Made by a program: the position numbers and the translations under genes. Under the pieces are notes generated by a model, which was not told where the DNA came from, searched no databases, and saw nothing but the letters and a program-made list of their open reading frames with translations. Below are positions 1 through 12,894 of a stretch of 64,000 bases of DNA, piece after piece (the first letter of the stretch is position 1; every line of letters begins with the position of its first letter). The stretch is taken from NCBI GenBank assembly GCA_030704615.1, contig CM060733.1:6386001-6450000 (forward strand), read 5' to 3'. Source of the stretch: Takakia lepidozioides. Taxonomy: Eukaryota > Streptophyta > Takakiopsida > Takakiales > Takakiaceae.

Positions 1-397
1 CCTACGCATACAAACACCCACCCGTACTGTTAAGCAAGCGCTATAGCAGAAGGTGTTGCACAAAACCAGAAAAAGAGGCCGAATGTGCAGGATTTCAGGC
101 ATTCGGAGATGGCTGGGTTTGGCAATACACCCCTCCTGTACCATGCGTAGGGCCCCACATACCCACCAAATCTTAGTACAACAACAGATTCATCATGAAA
201 ACCGGACTTCAAAACATACCTGGCTCAAAACAGACTCTGATGGGGTGCCAGTCGTAGCGTTCTTGCACTCCGCCCCGAGCTCGGACAGTGACAGGCTCCG
301 CGCTTTGCGTCTTTTCTGTATTTGCCCATCCACACACTGTCAGTACAAAATGCCAGGAGCATATGGACAAAGCATTGCCCTGCATATCACATAACAA

Positions 398-1132
398 CTA
401 ATTCTGCACAAGCAATAAAACCCACTCGTGGGTGTCTCTTCCATCAGAACATGCCACAACGTAAGAGCAATGAGAAGGGTTGAGGGAGATTACCAAATGG
501 GCTGCTTGGCCTGCAACTCCTGCCCGGCCCCAACGCGAGGGGTTCGTGACACAAGCACGCGCTTGCTTCATCCCTTCAGCCTTTGCAAGTCCACGAGGGG
601 ACTCCCAGTAGGCAACAAGCTTATCCCAATAGGCGGGTTCAGTGTTCATTGGCCTCACACCAGTCTTCGCCCATTTATCTTTCAGTTTTGCTCTTTCTCC
701 TTTCATTATCTTCCCACATTGCTTCACTATAAAATCACGATTGGCAGGGATAGGTGTGTACTCGTACATTCCATTTATGCCCTCTATTACTGTTGACATG
801 GCACTCTGGGACTGCTGGTCAATGTCTTGTACGCTTGAGTCAAGGTAACGCAATGCCAGGCCACGCAAATCACGCTGCCAGTGTTCCTTACCTTCGCAGC
901 CAGCATTGATGACTCCATTTCCATGCACCTCCACCTTGTGGCGCTTTAGCCCTGCAGCCACCCTTCCCTCTCCATCTCCTTCCCATTGTTTCATGGCATG
1001 GCGTCGTTCCTTCCTCAGCTCTGATGTCCGTTTCCTGCCCCCATGCTCTGGAGCAGCGCCGTCATACGTTGTGGGGGGTGACTGATGTGTGCCGGGGGGG
1101 GAGGGCCGTATGGAGATGTGGGAGGCCCCCAT
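398..1132 (-). CDS. CACTA TNPA-like protein, C-terminal exon
   Basis: Open frame of 244 codons, probably the last large exon of a transposon gene. The N-terminal third is basic and rich in K, R and E. The segment with PAYWDKLVAYWESPRGLAKA, followed by a PSRWGRAG-like stretch, resembles the domain of plant En/Spm (Ptta) accessory proteins (Transposase_24 type), where a W..L..YW.S core precedes N/R-x-K and a glycine-rich G..G box. Such proteins bind subterminal repeats of CACTA elements. The frame has no good start of its own; a separate minus-strand exon with a perfect GTGAGT donor lies at 3121-3339 and may be the first exon, with a LINE fragment now sitting in the intron between. I saw no CACTA terminal repeats. 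It is oriented opposite to the transposase at 5-9 kb, so it probably belongs to another copy. Confidence 0.55.
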   Translation of the reverse strand: MGASHISIRPSPPGTHQSPPTTYDGAAPEHGGRKRTSELRKERRHAMKQWEGDGEGRVAAGLKRHKVEVHGNGVINAGCEGKEHWQRDLRGLALRYLDSSVQDIDQQSQSAMSTVIEGINGMYEYTPIPANRDFIVKQCGKIMKGERAKLKDKWAKTGVRPMNTEPAYWDKLVAYWESPRGLAKAEGMKQARACVTNPSRWGRAGVAGQAAHLVISLNPSHCSYVVACSDGRDTHEWVLLLVQN

Positions 1133-1661
1133 TGTGACGTGGCAACATCAGGAAGCCAGCGCCATGACCCCGAAGCAGGGGGGCTCCCCATGGTGCACTT
1201 TGTTGTGGAGACCATCCGGCAGGGGGTGGGTGCCAAGGTTGGTGTTGGTTGGCATTGTGTGGTGGCTGTGAGTGCTTTGCTGCAGCTTCACTCCCCTTCC
1301 GCTGCCAAAACATCCCACACACAAGGTGCATCAGCTGTAGTCCTACTGAACACAACGTCACCAGAGCACAAACCATCCCACAACCACAACTATGGATTGG
1401 CTGACCTCAAACCCACTCCCCTGCAGCGCAAGTGCCAAAAACTGAAAAGGAGAGGGACAGAATGTCCTCAACATGTAAGCCCATTCATTGGTGAAGAAAC
1501 AGAATGTGGGCGGGTTCACATCAGTACCACATGAAACTTACCAGGAAACAGAACATCCATCCGGGTTTTGCACATATCCAGTGGACATCTATTCACACAA
1601 TCAGCAAATGGCTGTATGGCGGAGCCCAGCAACGGAGCCCCAAAAGGCCTAAAGACTCTCA

Positions 1662-3060
1662 ATGTTGGTAAACACAGGTGCAGACACAATTCAATTGAAA
1701 GGATATTGCAGACCTAGCCTCGTTGGAGTTATCAACGCATATAGCAAATGCGTACTCCAACGCAGGTGCAATGACGTGACAAAGCAACATTTCCTTGACC
1801 TAAAAACTAGTCCCTCTGCACACAGTGGTAGACCTGAAGGTTTTTCCACGATGTCCTCCCCCATGTCACAAATTGAAAACATGTTCAGGGATGTTTTCTG
1901 CCTAACTTCATTTTCTGCCCAATCAGATCTCCTCTACGCTGATGATGTTGCCCTTTTGGCACAATCCCCGGTCTTTCTGCAACGCCATCTCAAAATTTTG
2001 GAACAGTTCTGCAAAGACTATGGGATGCAAGTCAATCTTAGCAAGACCAAGATCATGGTCTTCAATGGCCAGGCTGATCGTAGATTCATCTTCAACCAGC
2101 AGGAAATTGAGATTGTCAAATCATACCGGTACCTAGGTCTGGTTATCCACTCCCCCAAGTTTCACTTTGCAGCCACTGCCTTGGACAGATTGACTAAAGG
2201 TAAGGCGGCCTCCGTCCGCCTTCACGCCAAATGCAAGCAAATACATCTGCGGCATCCCCCGACCAAAAAGTGGTTGTTTGACACCGTCGTCAGCCCTGCT
2301 ACCATCAATGGTTGTGAGTTCTGGGCACCTGGTGTCCCTGTCTCCTGGTGGGAAAAGAATTTGGAACCATTACAGTCATCTTTTCTCCAAGCAATGCTTG
2401 GCGCCAGGAGCACAACTCCATCTCAGATCCTAGGTGCAGAGTTCGCATGTGTACCATTGCAATCCGAGGCACAGTTCAGGCTTACAATCTTTCTCCATAG
2501 ATTGCAGGCCCTTCCACCCAAAGGGCTAGTGGCAAGGGCCCTCACAACATCTATGAGGCTCAAAGCTGCAGGTTTCGGGAACTCCTGGTATGCTCGAGTG
2601 GACAGTTTATTGAAACGTAACGGACTTTCTACTGCTTTCCTATTACCAATGAACCCACATGAGGTGGACATCACATCCAGACATGACCGCAACAGACTCA
2701 TTCGGAGAGAGCTTATGGAATTACATGTCAAGAGAACTTGGATGCTACCCAATCTCACAAAAGCTCCACTTCTATCGAGAGACATTCTTGGTGCTCCGCG
2801 ATGATAGAATCTTCAGACCAAATTACCTTTCAGCACCCTTACCTCTTTCCCTCTTGAGGGCATTGGGGCGGTTCAGGGTGGGTTCCCACAACCTACGGAT
2901 AGAGACTGGCAGATGGGAAAACCTGCAACGGGAGGACCGCCTATGTCCAGCTTGCATAGGGCGCAGCAAGGAAATTGAAACTGAAGAACACTTCTTCTTC
3001 TACTGCCCTGTATACTACGATCCGTTTGAACAACTTTGTGGATATGTGCATCCCAGTTTC
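1662..3060 (+). pseudogene. Non-LTR retrotransposon (LINE) reverse transcriptase fragment
   Basis: The frame from 1662 to 2804 carries the catalytic box LLYADDVALLAQS (near residue 90), then NLSKTKIMVF and a YLGLVIH box, the usual palm and thumb order of LINE reverse transcriptases. A one-base break near 2785 moves the reading to the frame ending around 3060. That frame carries the C-terminal signature RFRVGSHNL, an RWENLQRE segment and a zinc knuckle CPAC...EEHFFFYCP (C-x2-C-xn-H-x4-C). The fingers domain and endonuclease are absent, so this is a 5'-truncated or internal copy. No poly-A tail or target duplication was found. It lies between two possible exons of a minus-strand CACTA gene and may have inserted into its intron. 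Confidence 0.8.
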
Positions 3061-3120
3061 AGTTTCAGGAGAACTCAACGCCCAGAAAACAAGAACACAA
3101 GTAGGGGTAGAACTCACCTC

Positions 3121-3339
3121 ATGCGCAGCGGTTTTGTGCCGTTTGCGCACCTTTTGGAGAGACTCTGCAGATGGAGGTGCAATTTCCTCCGAACTGTCCT
3201 CCACCTCATCGTCGTCGCCCATGCTATACTCGCTTGTGTCAAAATCCGAACTCGAAGACCGCCCACCGCTCTGCCTTCCCTCTCGCACCGACGCCATCTG
3301 TACCGGATTCAGTCGAGCCAGGCGGGGGCTCCTTCGCAC
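3121..3339 (-). CDS. Possible first exon of a minus-strand CACTA-associated gene
   Basis: ATG at 3339 opens 73 codons: a basic start (MRRSPRLARL), a Ser-rich stretch, an acidic block (MGDDDEVEDSSEE) and a basic tail (VRKRHKTAAHE). The frame meets a consensus GTGAGT donor at 3120, which is why I take it as an exon and not a chance frame. Composition is that of a nuclear, disordered N-terminus. The nearest downstream minus-strand coding block is the TNPA-like frame at 398-1132; linking the two is inference. No family can be named from this exon alone. Confidence 0.4.
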
Positions 3340-3408
3340 CGCGGGCTGGAATGTGCAGAAGTGGGAGGAGGTGATGCTGCCTCGGCGGTCGAGCGCTTCT
3401 TACTAGGC

Positions 3409-3495
3409 GTGGACATAGACCATGACAAAGATGAAGACGAGCGAGGACATAGACCATGACCAAGACAAAGACGAGCGAGGAAGACCAAGACATGC
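3409..3495. repeat. Short imperfect tandem repeat
   Basis: Two to three imperfect copies of a unit containing 'gacatagaccatgac' followed by 'aaagacgagcgagga'. Low complexity, no coding role seen. Confidence 0.6.
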
Positions 3496-3540
3496 AAAGG
3501 AGGAAAGAAGGACAAGGAGGGGAGTGTGATCACACACCCC

Positions 3541-5048
3541 CCCGATCTGTAGTGAAGATCCGGCCGTTGTTGATTTCAAATATGAACACGTGTCGTGCAT
3601 CCGACACTATGGCCTTTTCGACTTTGAGACGTTAAACCCTAAACCACTTACAATCCTCCAGACAACTAGATGTAGTGATTCACACAACTGACATGGATCC
3701 GTTAACTTTTTTTCGTTCAAAATTAGGCGAAGGAAACACACTGCAATGATGCCGTGTATGGCTCCGCTTTACATGCATTCTTGGAGAAAATGCGCATGAT
3801 GTGTGAGAAGTGAACACAGTGCTCTGCCAAATGATTCAGCAAAAACAAACTCAACTGTAGTGGTTCTCCCATCGCAGAGAAGGGTCCATTCGACACCCAT
3901 CGCACCATGCCAGGTTGAGGTCCTCACACACACACCTACACACCGAGAATTTGCGAACCCACATCAGCTGGGAGAACATGGAAATTACCCCGTGATCACA
4001 TGCAAGCATGAATGAGAAATGGGTTTATGTTACATGGGAGATTTTGGTGTACCTGCGCGACATGCAACTCTGTCTACATACTCCATAAGTCGCTGTCCCA
4101 AGACCCAAGTGGACAGGGGAGGCCGGTGAGTCTGTACCACAAATGGTAATCATACAGCAGAGGGTACTGCTGCCCAACGTGCAAAAGCCGCCGGCTGCAG
4201 GATGCTAGGCATGCGAACTCGGGCACAACACGCCTCCTCTGCACCCCACTCCGTCCCAACCAGTGCAAAACAACCGTGCATGCATTGACTGCCCTCTGGC
4301 TTTCTCTCCAGGCATTTGGGGGTCTGCGATCTGCTACACGTAAGTGTCTTTGAATGCGACGATCAAAGGATCCGGTCACTTGCAGTTGCCGTCTCAAGGG
4401 CAGCATTGCAAGAATCAGAATTAAGTAAGAAAGATGGTGGAAGAAGCTGCAAACAGCAAATGAGTGAAGTGGCAGGGCGATGCTCCATTTTTAACATGCT
4501 CCCCTTCCCGCCATGGTGATAGAGCCACACAAATGGACTCCCTTCCCGCCACGGTGCAATTTCACGGCAACGGAACGGGATTGTCCGCCGAAACGTGATT
4601 TGGAGATGGCCTAAGACAAGTGGCGCAGGTTCTGGCCTTGTAGTCAGGTTGTTCACACTTCAATGCACACATTTCATACACATTCAACCATATGCCCAAG
4701 ATCACAACGTCGTCAATCGTGAAAATTGAAATTCCACGTACGTCCTCCGATTCCTCACACACACACGAACTGTAGAGACAGGTCGTTTTCCAGGATGTCG
4801 TTGTTTGAGTCGATTTTGGTCATTTCTCTCAGTGTCTTGTTGAAAAGATTCTAGTTATGATGGGAAGCATCGTGATGGCTTTTAAATGGTTTGCTGTTGA
4901 GTGTAACTTTTCATCATGTTGTGGAATCTACCGGTTGGTATAAAATGTCAACTGTCTTCTCTGCCAAAGGATGTGCGGCTGAACCTTTCAAATTGAGATT
5001 GCAGGAGGAGGGAATTGACGGTAGTGAAATGGGAGTGGCAGAGCCAAA
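3541..5048. other. No gene recognised
   Basis: Only short shadow frames on both strands. A short motif 'cttcccgcca(c/t)ggtg' occurs twice around 4500-4555. Nothing else supportable. Confidence 0.5.
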
Positions 5049-8010
5049 TTGAGGAATCTCTGCAAAGGAGAATCCGGCCCCCTGCAACGGCGTGCACAAA
5101 CAGCATTGAAGAGGCTCCCCAACAAAAATGAGTTCCCTCGCCCATGCGGAGGACTTCCAATTAATCACCCCTGTAGACAGAACACCCGAGATGACAGGTT
5201 GTGGGAAAGAGAAGTGGCACGTGCCCGAGCCCTTGGGCTTTCAAGGATGCCATGCCCATGTGAACGTTGTTTGGGCACTACAAGTAGATCTGAGGACGGT
5301 GTGCGCACACATCTCCTTCACCACAAAAGACATGAAGCATTTCGGGTGTGGATTGGAGATGGACCTGCAGACGAAGACGATGAGGAGTGGGCACAATTGG
5401 ACAATGCACACCCCCGAGGGAGCCATACAGACAGGCCAGACGAGGACTATGTCATGGGCGCAGGACATGAACCAGGCATGGACGGAGGGGTGGAGATTAC
5501 TCGAATGTTGCAGGAAGCATTCCACATCATGGACGATGCTGAAGAGGGGACGGCGCTGCGACAACTGGGGATGGTGATGACGCAGGAAATGAAGGCATTC
5601 ACGTGGGGGAAGGCGTGGAAGGAGGTGGAGATGGAGAATTGAATTCTGCACACATGACACTAGAAGAAGCATGTGTGCCACTGTACGAGGGATGCAAATC
5701 CACAAAGCTTGCTGCCACCATGCTGTTGATGAACCTGTGCACAACCCACGGTGTCTCAGACCATTTTGTGGACGAGTTGTTCTCTTTGCTTCGGCTGAAC
5801 TTGCTTCCACAACCAAATGAAATGCCAAAAAGCTGTCACATGGCCAACCAAATGATTGGGAAGCTCGGCCTCAACTACGTGAAAATACATGCATGTCCAA
5901 AAGGACATGTACTTTTCAGAAGAGAGTACAAGGATGCTATGGAGTGCCCCAAATGCGGTGCAGCCCGATACCATGATGTGGGCAGGTTACAACAGCCAGC
6001 CAAGGTGTTGAGGCACTTTCCCCTTATCCCCCGTCTATTACGAATGTACAAATGCAAGACCATTAGTGAGCTCATGACTTGGCATTCCAGGAATGCCTCA
6101 AACGATGGTTTGGTAAGGCATGTCCCAGATTCCCTTGCATGGAAGCATATAGATGCAACTTGGCCCGATTTTGCCGAGGACCCACGCAATGCGATTGGCT
6201 GTATCTACGGATGGAGTAAACCCATACGGATCAAAGAGTTGCACATGGTCCACATGGCCCGTGCAGTTGGTGGCATACAACCTGCCACCATGGTTGACAA
6301 CAAGAAATTCTTTGTCATGTTGTCTCTCTTGATTCCAGGCAAGGAGTCCGTGACAAATGCAAACATAGATGTGTATTTGCAACCATTGATTGAAGAGCTA
6401 CAGGAACTATGGATTGGAGTTGAAGCTTACGACATTTTGAAACCAGTAGGGCAACGGAGTTTCACCCTCCGTGCCATACTCATGTGGTCAATCCACGATT
6501 TCCCCCGCATATGGCCTTGTTGCGGGTTGCAAGACGAAGGGCTACAAAGGGTGCCCCATTTGTGGGCCCTATGTGGATTCACGGCACTCAAAGCCACTAG
6601 GGAAGACAATATACATGGGGCATCGACGTTACCTTGCAAGAAACCACCCCTACCGACGAGCAGGAAGGCACTTCAATGGATGTGTTGAAAAGAGAATGGC
6701 ACCAAATGCTGTGACACCGGAGGAGACATTGCAATTTGCAAAGGAGAAAGAGGCGTTCATGGAGATTGGAGGGAGAGACGGAAGTAGTGCGGATCCAGCC
6801 ATGGAGCACGGGGTGAAGCGCCGGACAATCCTTTGGGATTTGCCATACTGGAAGGTGCATGAATCCCCCCCCCCCATTCACTCACTTTCTTTCACATTGT
6901 GCTTCCTGGAATTACCTTTACTGTCAGGAGTCCTTCCACCAACTCCTAAGTCAGTGTAACTACTATGCAGTAGATGTTGAAGTCGTACACCTCACTGTGG
7001 AGAGGATCGTGGAGTTGTTGAAAGCAGAATGTAGTAACATGGACAACTTCTGCCACATATTCTACTTTTTTTGCCCATAGAACTTGGTCTCATGGGAGGA
7101 CATTTGGCATTTCAGAACCTCTTGCAGCGGTACCTCCTGGACCCCATGCATTGTGAGAAGAACTTCTGCGAGAACATTCTGAAGACTATCTTTGGGGAGA
7201 AGGATACGATAAACGTACGAAAGGACATGGAGATTGAAGGGATACGGTCACATCTGTGGCTAAGGCCTGATCCAAATAGACCAGGCAAAGTGCTCATGCC
7301 AGGACCAAATCAGAGCAAGAGGATTTTTTGAAGACATTGGGAGCCATGAAAGTGCCAACCGGATTCTCGGGTGCTTTCCAAAAGCATGCCATAAACAAGA
7401 AATGGTCGGGGATGAAGTCACATGATCTACACGTGATGATGCAACAGATTTTGCCAGTGTGCATTCGGGGTACGATGGCGCCAGGTCCTCGAACAGCCAT
7501 AATGCGTGTAAGTCGAGTGTTTAGGAAGATTTGTGCGAAGGTGTGGGATCCGAGGGACATTACATCGTTGCATGAGGATGTGGCTATGACCTATGTTTGC
7601 TGGAGAAAGAATTCCCTCCATCATTCTTTGACGTCATGACGCACTTGCTAGTGCATCTTGTAGAGGAGTTGCATGTGTGTGGGCCCGTAGCCAGCCGGTG
7701 GATGTACCCCATGGAGAGGTACATGAAGGATCTGAAGGGGTATGTACGCAACATGGCACGGCCAGAGGGGAGTATGGCGGAGGGCTACATCCGCGACGAA
7801 GCCCTGGGCTTCATGACAGAGTATATGTCTTCATTTGATGCAATACAACGACGGGTGTGGGACGAGAACGAGGAAGAAGGAGTTGTAGGCGAGGTCCTAG
7901 AAGGTGGTGGAACAAAGCGTGCCATGAGCCCGCGCCTTCGGGATGTGGCACATGATTATGTGCTGAACAACACAACAACCATGACACCATGGAGACAGTG
8001 GGTGCCAACT
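5049..8010 (+). pseudogene. CACTA TNPD-like transposase (Transposase_21 plus DUF4218), frameshifted
   Basis: Several frames together give one transposase. At about 5230-5340 an N-terminal transposase-associated motif reads MPCPCERCLG...VRTHLLHH. At 5760-6460 the tnp2 core shows LLPQPNEMPKSCHMA, HACPKGHVLFRREY, MECPKCGAARYH, HIDATWPDFA, FFVMLSLLIPGKES, IDVYLQPLIEELQELW. From 6500 another frame gives FPAYGLVAGC-like and KGYKGCPICGP...SRHSKPLGKTIYMGHRRYL. At 7100-7300 a segment with LLDPMHCEKNFCENIL, and at 7600-7850 DUF4218 with FPPSFFDVMTHLLVHL, RWMYPMERYMKDLKGYVRN, PEGSMAEGYI. At least four frame changes are needed and the stretch where the catalytic DG is expected (after 6190) is divergent, so the copy should be inactive. 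Confidence 0.85.
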
Positions 8011-8386
8011 TACATCCCTCCTGTGCTATTCTTAATGGTCTTTGTATGCTGGAATTACATATATATTGTCACAAGTCATTCCGGCCACTATGGGAGTGGG
8101 ATCGTGTACTAACAGGGTGCTTCAGACGACTACAGAGGGTGTTTCGTAGATCTTGGTTGTTGCTTGCAAGTGATTATGAAGTAGGCTGCATCACTACAGT
8201 GTGCTTGAAAGGACACACACTCTGCATGTGGCATGCATGTACAGCACGGTGTTGGTCAGGGGGACTGAGTTGCAGCTTCTATTTGGTTTCTGCCAGAAAG
8301 TACGCAGCGGAGAAGGTCCGCCTGAAAACGGAACGGAGTGCATTTGCAAAAGCATGGCGGAGGGGCGGTCGTAGGCGCAGATCCCG

Positions 8387-9181
8387 GTGGAGTACCCCAC
8401 AACAATGGAGGAGCTGCAGCCCTTTACAGTGTGGGTCAGATCTGCAATTGCAGTGTACGCATCAGAGAACGAGGACCCAGATGAGGGCATGGTGAGTCTG
8501 TCATTCCCCCCAGGGCTGATTGCCACTTCGTACCGGTCAATGAAAGCATATGGCAATCACTATAGAGTGGACGATGCCAACACCAGCCTCCTGGTGACTT
8601 ATGACAGCGGAGTGGCATCATTTTTTGAACAAGAGAGTAGGAGCTGTGCACGAGATCGGAATCCAATTTCATGCCATGTGCAATATGTAGGAGTGATCAA
8701 AGAGATCCTTAAACTAGACTATGGTCTTGTGAAGCCAATTCTATTCCGTTGTTCTTGGGTAAAAGCCAATATGGTAGGAGAGAATGCCACCATGAAACGG
8801 GATGAGTACGGGTTCCTCCTTGCTGATTTCAGAAAAATGCTACCACAAGATGAAGAGCCATTCATCTTCCCATCGCAAGTTGAGCAAGTTTTCTTTTCAG
8901 ATGACACCCATGCGCCGGGATGGAAGGTGGTTCTTCACAAGGACCCCCGGGCCAAACGAGTCGTGGCCGACGTCCATGATCTGGACCTAGGGGAGAATGC
9001 CGACCACGAGGGTCTGAGGGAACCACGAAATCTACCAGATACGGCCGAACCAGTCTCTTTGGAAGGAGCAGTTACCTTTAATGAGGAAGACATTCCAGGG
9101 TTGGTAATTACCGCAAGGCAAATTGCAGATGTGGGTAGTGAAGGGGAAGATTATTTGGATATAGATAGTGAGCCCAGCTGA
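8387..9181 (+). CDS. DUF4216-type protein of the CACTA element
   Basis: Uninterrupted frame of 264 codons. Residues about 40-180 match the DUF4216 family found at the C-terminal side of plant CACTA transposases or as a separate protein of the same elements: YGNHYRVDDANTS, MPCHVQYVGVIKEILKLDYG-like core (here ISCHVQYVGVIKEILKLDYG), LFRCSWVKAN, DEYGFLLADF, FIFPSQVEQVFFSDD. The tail is acidic. Its function is unknown beyond association with the transposase. An untranslated-looking 370 bp separates it from the DUF4218 frame, possibly an intron. Start chosen as first ATG of the frame; the protein may be an exon of the transposase transcript. Confidence 0.75.
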   Translation: MEYPTTMEELQPFTVWVRSAIAVYASENEDPDEGMVSLSFPPGLIATSYRSMKAYGNHYRVDDANTSLLVTYDSGVASFFEQESRSCARDRNPISCHVQYVGVIKEILKLDYGLVKPILFRCSWVKANMVGENATMKRDEYGFLLADFRKMLPQDEEPFIFPSQVEQVFFSDDTHAPGWKVVLHKDPRAKRVVADVHDLDLGENADHEGLREPRNLPDTAEPVSLEGAVTFNEEDIPGLVITARQIADVGSEGEDYLDIDSEPS

Positions 9182-10010
9182 ATCTCAGTGTCCATTAAGC
9201 CAGCAGCTCATAGACGAGAGCTATGCTAAGGACTCTTACTGTCCTTAGAACCCATTTTGTACAGTCCTGCAAGCGCGCAAGGGCGAGACAGTTAATAGTA
9301 TCGATAATGTCCCGGTATGTGGTCCGTACTGTCTTGTGAACAAACCTTTTTTTGTTCTGCCAATATTGTTTCTGACATGTGAGGAGAGGATCGTCTTCAT
9401 GTACGGGAAGTAGACGTGAATGTGTGCATGCATTTTCTGGCCCAGCTGCATGCTTTCCAGGAACAAAGACCAGTGGAATGGGGGGTGTCTCCAAAGGAGC
9501 AGGACCGAACGACACCTTTTTGTGCTTCCCTTGCTTTCCTTCTCACCGTTGTTGCATTCTCCCACCTGCCCAACAGCAGCACTCTCGAAGCAATAGCATG
9601 ACATATGTTGCAACATGGTCTTCTTCACCAGCGAATGAGCTTTTTTGCTACATGTACTGCCACGTCCACATTAACGTTGATCCCTGCAAGCACTTGGCAA
9701 GACACCCCAGCCGCAAATCCAGCAACCACCACAAACACATCTAACTGATTGTAGTGACACGGGAATAGCTCACTTGTAGAGGAATTGAACCTCCAGCCAA
9801 ATGAATGGCTCTGCCCCTTGTAGCACAAGTGCGATGCAAAAACAAGGTGAGTACAAAATGAAGAAGCACTTACGAGGTCCCCATCCCTCGGATGGGCTCC
9901 CACTTGTGCTCTGGAACTGTGCAGGCCTGACTAGCACCAAATTGCATGAATCCTAAGCCTGAATGTCAAATGCAGGTTTATGTCGCGATGCAGCACGCCA
10001 TCATCTAACC

Positions 10011-10255
10011 TGTAGTTTCCAGTTTCACTGGTGTCACAACTGCCTTCAAGTCAACATCAAAATTAAGTCCACCTATGCGCAAATCGCAGAATGTCTCATG
10101 ACACCATCTGCCGCCGCTGGTTTGGCATGATATGATTGTAGTTCACAACCTTAATGAACGCTTTCAGCCTTGACCTCTTTGCGATCTTCTTCTGTGACTG
10201 CTTCTTCATAATTTATGAAAGGAAAAAGCAGCTACACATCAAATTCTTGCAAGTA
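10011..10255. repeat. Diverged direct repeat, copy 1 (copy 2 at 10479-10725)
   Basis: About 240 bp shared with 10479-10725: both start at 'tagtttccagtttc' and contain 'tggtgtcacaactgcc', 'gtttggcatgatatg', 'tttgcgatcttctt' and 'aagcagctacacatcaa'. On the minus strand both copies can encode a segment like ETFC..., K-AVVTP-KLETT, which hints at a duplicated exon or a coding transposon fragment. The copies differ by many indels, so the duplication is old. Confidence 0.7.
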
Positions 10256-10478
10256 CAGGGGGGGTACTCAGGCCTCCTTGGGAGAAAGAGTGCCATAAAC
10301 ACAGACACATCCTTAAATGTAAAAATTGGAGAAGCGAACGTCTGGTGGCAATAACTGCCTAAACCAGAATTATACTCCATTCCAGCGCACATGTAAAGGG
10401 TCGGATGATAACTCGGAATCCCAGTTGGAGATAATGAGACGAATACATGACTATCTTGCGAGTTTCAACTTTCTTGGA

Positions 10479-10725
10479 GGTAGTTTCCAGTTTCTCTGGT
10501 GTCACAACTGCCTTCAAGCTGGGTTTAGAGGAATTAAGTCCCACTCGCAAATGCAGAATGTCTCCCTTATCTGCGTGGGGAAAATGGGGTTTGGCATGAT
10601 ATGATTGTGTTCACAAAGGGCATATTCTTCAGCCTTGACGTCTTTGCGATCTTCTTTCTGTGCGGTCTGTGACGCCTTCTGCATAACTTGTGAAATGGAA
10701 AAGCAGCTACACATCAATTATTGCG
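10479..10725. repeat. Diverged direct repeat, copy 2
   Basis: Second copy of the segment at 10011-10255 with several small insertions. It retains 'ggtttggcatgatatgatt' and 'aagcagctacacatcaatt'. Confidence 0.7.
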
Positions 10726-11490
10726 ATGCCCACTCAATGGCACTATGAACGTTTCGAGCATGCTGTCAGAAAACTAGACGGACAAAAACCCAATTCAGCA
10801 GCCTCACCTTGCGTGGATATTTGGGAATTGATGCCAGAAGGGCATGCCCGTATGCACGCTCCATCGTGCCTCCATCCAGCACATTCTATAAATGATGAAT
10901 GACCAAGACCCCGATGTCACACCGTTCTGAGAAGCCACAACGCGCGCTCACAGTATCGAAGGCCTTGCCGTGTCAGGATTTCCATTCCCACGTCCCGCCA
11001 TGTCCGACGCAGCAGCACTTGCATCCTTGTCTCTGTCAGGTGGAGGCAGCACGTATTAAAATATCTATTCCCCCAAGGCCACATTTTGTTTACCTCTTTT
11101 TGTGAAAGCCACGTCAGCAAATGTGCTGTCGAGTCATGGGTGCAATGAATGCGCAGTGGTTCATGGAGTCGTTGAGTCGACTACATATTCACTTTAATGA
11201 ATAAATATCTTTATTCCATTAATCGAATTAGGAAAGAAAATTTGTAGTCGCATGTGCAGTAATTACAACCACTTGTAATTTTGGTTTTTTCAAAATTTAT
11301 GTGTTTACGCAATTCGTAAAATAGCCCGGAATTCTGCTACGACTCTGGAGTCGTTGACCCCACTTCTGTCCGCCGTCTGAAATGCCCCCGTGGGCCCACA
11401 TTGTCTGTTTCGACTCTCCAGTAATCCCGTTTACTACCAAGTGGTTCCCGGAGTGGTCGCGGACATGCAGTCGAATCGGAAAAGACACGA

Positions 11491-12640
<1,150 letters not shown>

Positions 12641-12881
12641 TGGGCATGACAATGGTGAGGCTGACAAGTGATCCAAGGTCTAGCTAGTGGGGCTTCAATG
12701 CCATGGATACTCAACTGAAGATCATAGATTGCAAGAAGGCGACTAATGATGGGGCTACTTTTGCACCCGACCTCTTGATCTATCGACTTTAGATGTTGGG
12801 ACTTGTGCGATTGAAGACCAAGCGATGATCTTATTGAGATGGATACTTGTTGGCTATCCGGTGTTAGAGGGACCTAATAGC

Positions 12882-12894
12882 AGCTAGGGGGGCG
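12882..12894 (+). promoter_or_regulatory. Polypurine tract
   Basis: 'agctaggggggcg' immediately before the repeat block that starts 'attgtgg'. The larger element has the same tract (agctagggggcg then attgtgtgg) in the same position, so this is the probable plus-strand primer site. Confidence 0.75.

Larger units (their letters stand above)
5049..9181 (+). mobile_element. Decayed CACTA (En/Spm-like) DNA transposon coding region
   Basis: Contains in plant CACTA order: a transposase-associated Cys motif, a Transposase_21 (tnp2) core, a DUF4218 region, and a DUF4216 protein. The DUF4216 part is intact as a frame, while the transposase is broken by several frameshifts. No 5'-CACTA terminal repeats or 3-bp target duplications were recognised, so the outer limits are those of the coding homology only. 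Confidence 0.85.
9182..11490. other. No intact gene; duplicated unknown segment
   Basis: No protein frame was recognised. The stretch is mainly AT-moderate sequence with the direct duplication listed separately. Confidence 0.5.

Noticed and set aside
1085-1534. 149-codon plus-strand frame
   Set aside because: Low-complexity frame largely opposite the TNPA-like gene and its upstream; no recognisable family.
5241-5828. 195-codon minus-strand frame
   Set aside because: Shadow of the CACTA transposase coding region on the plus strand.
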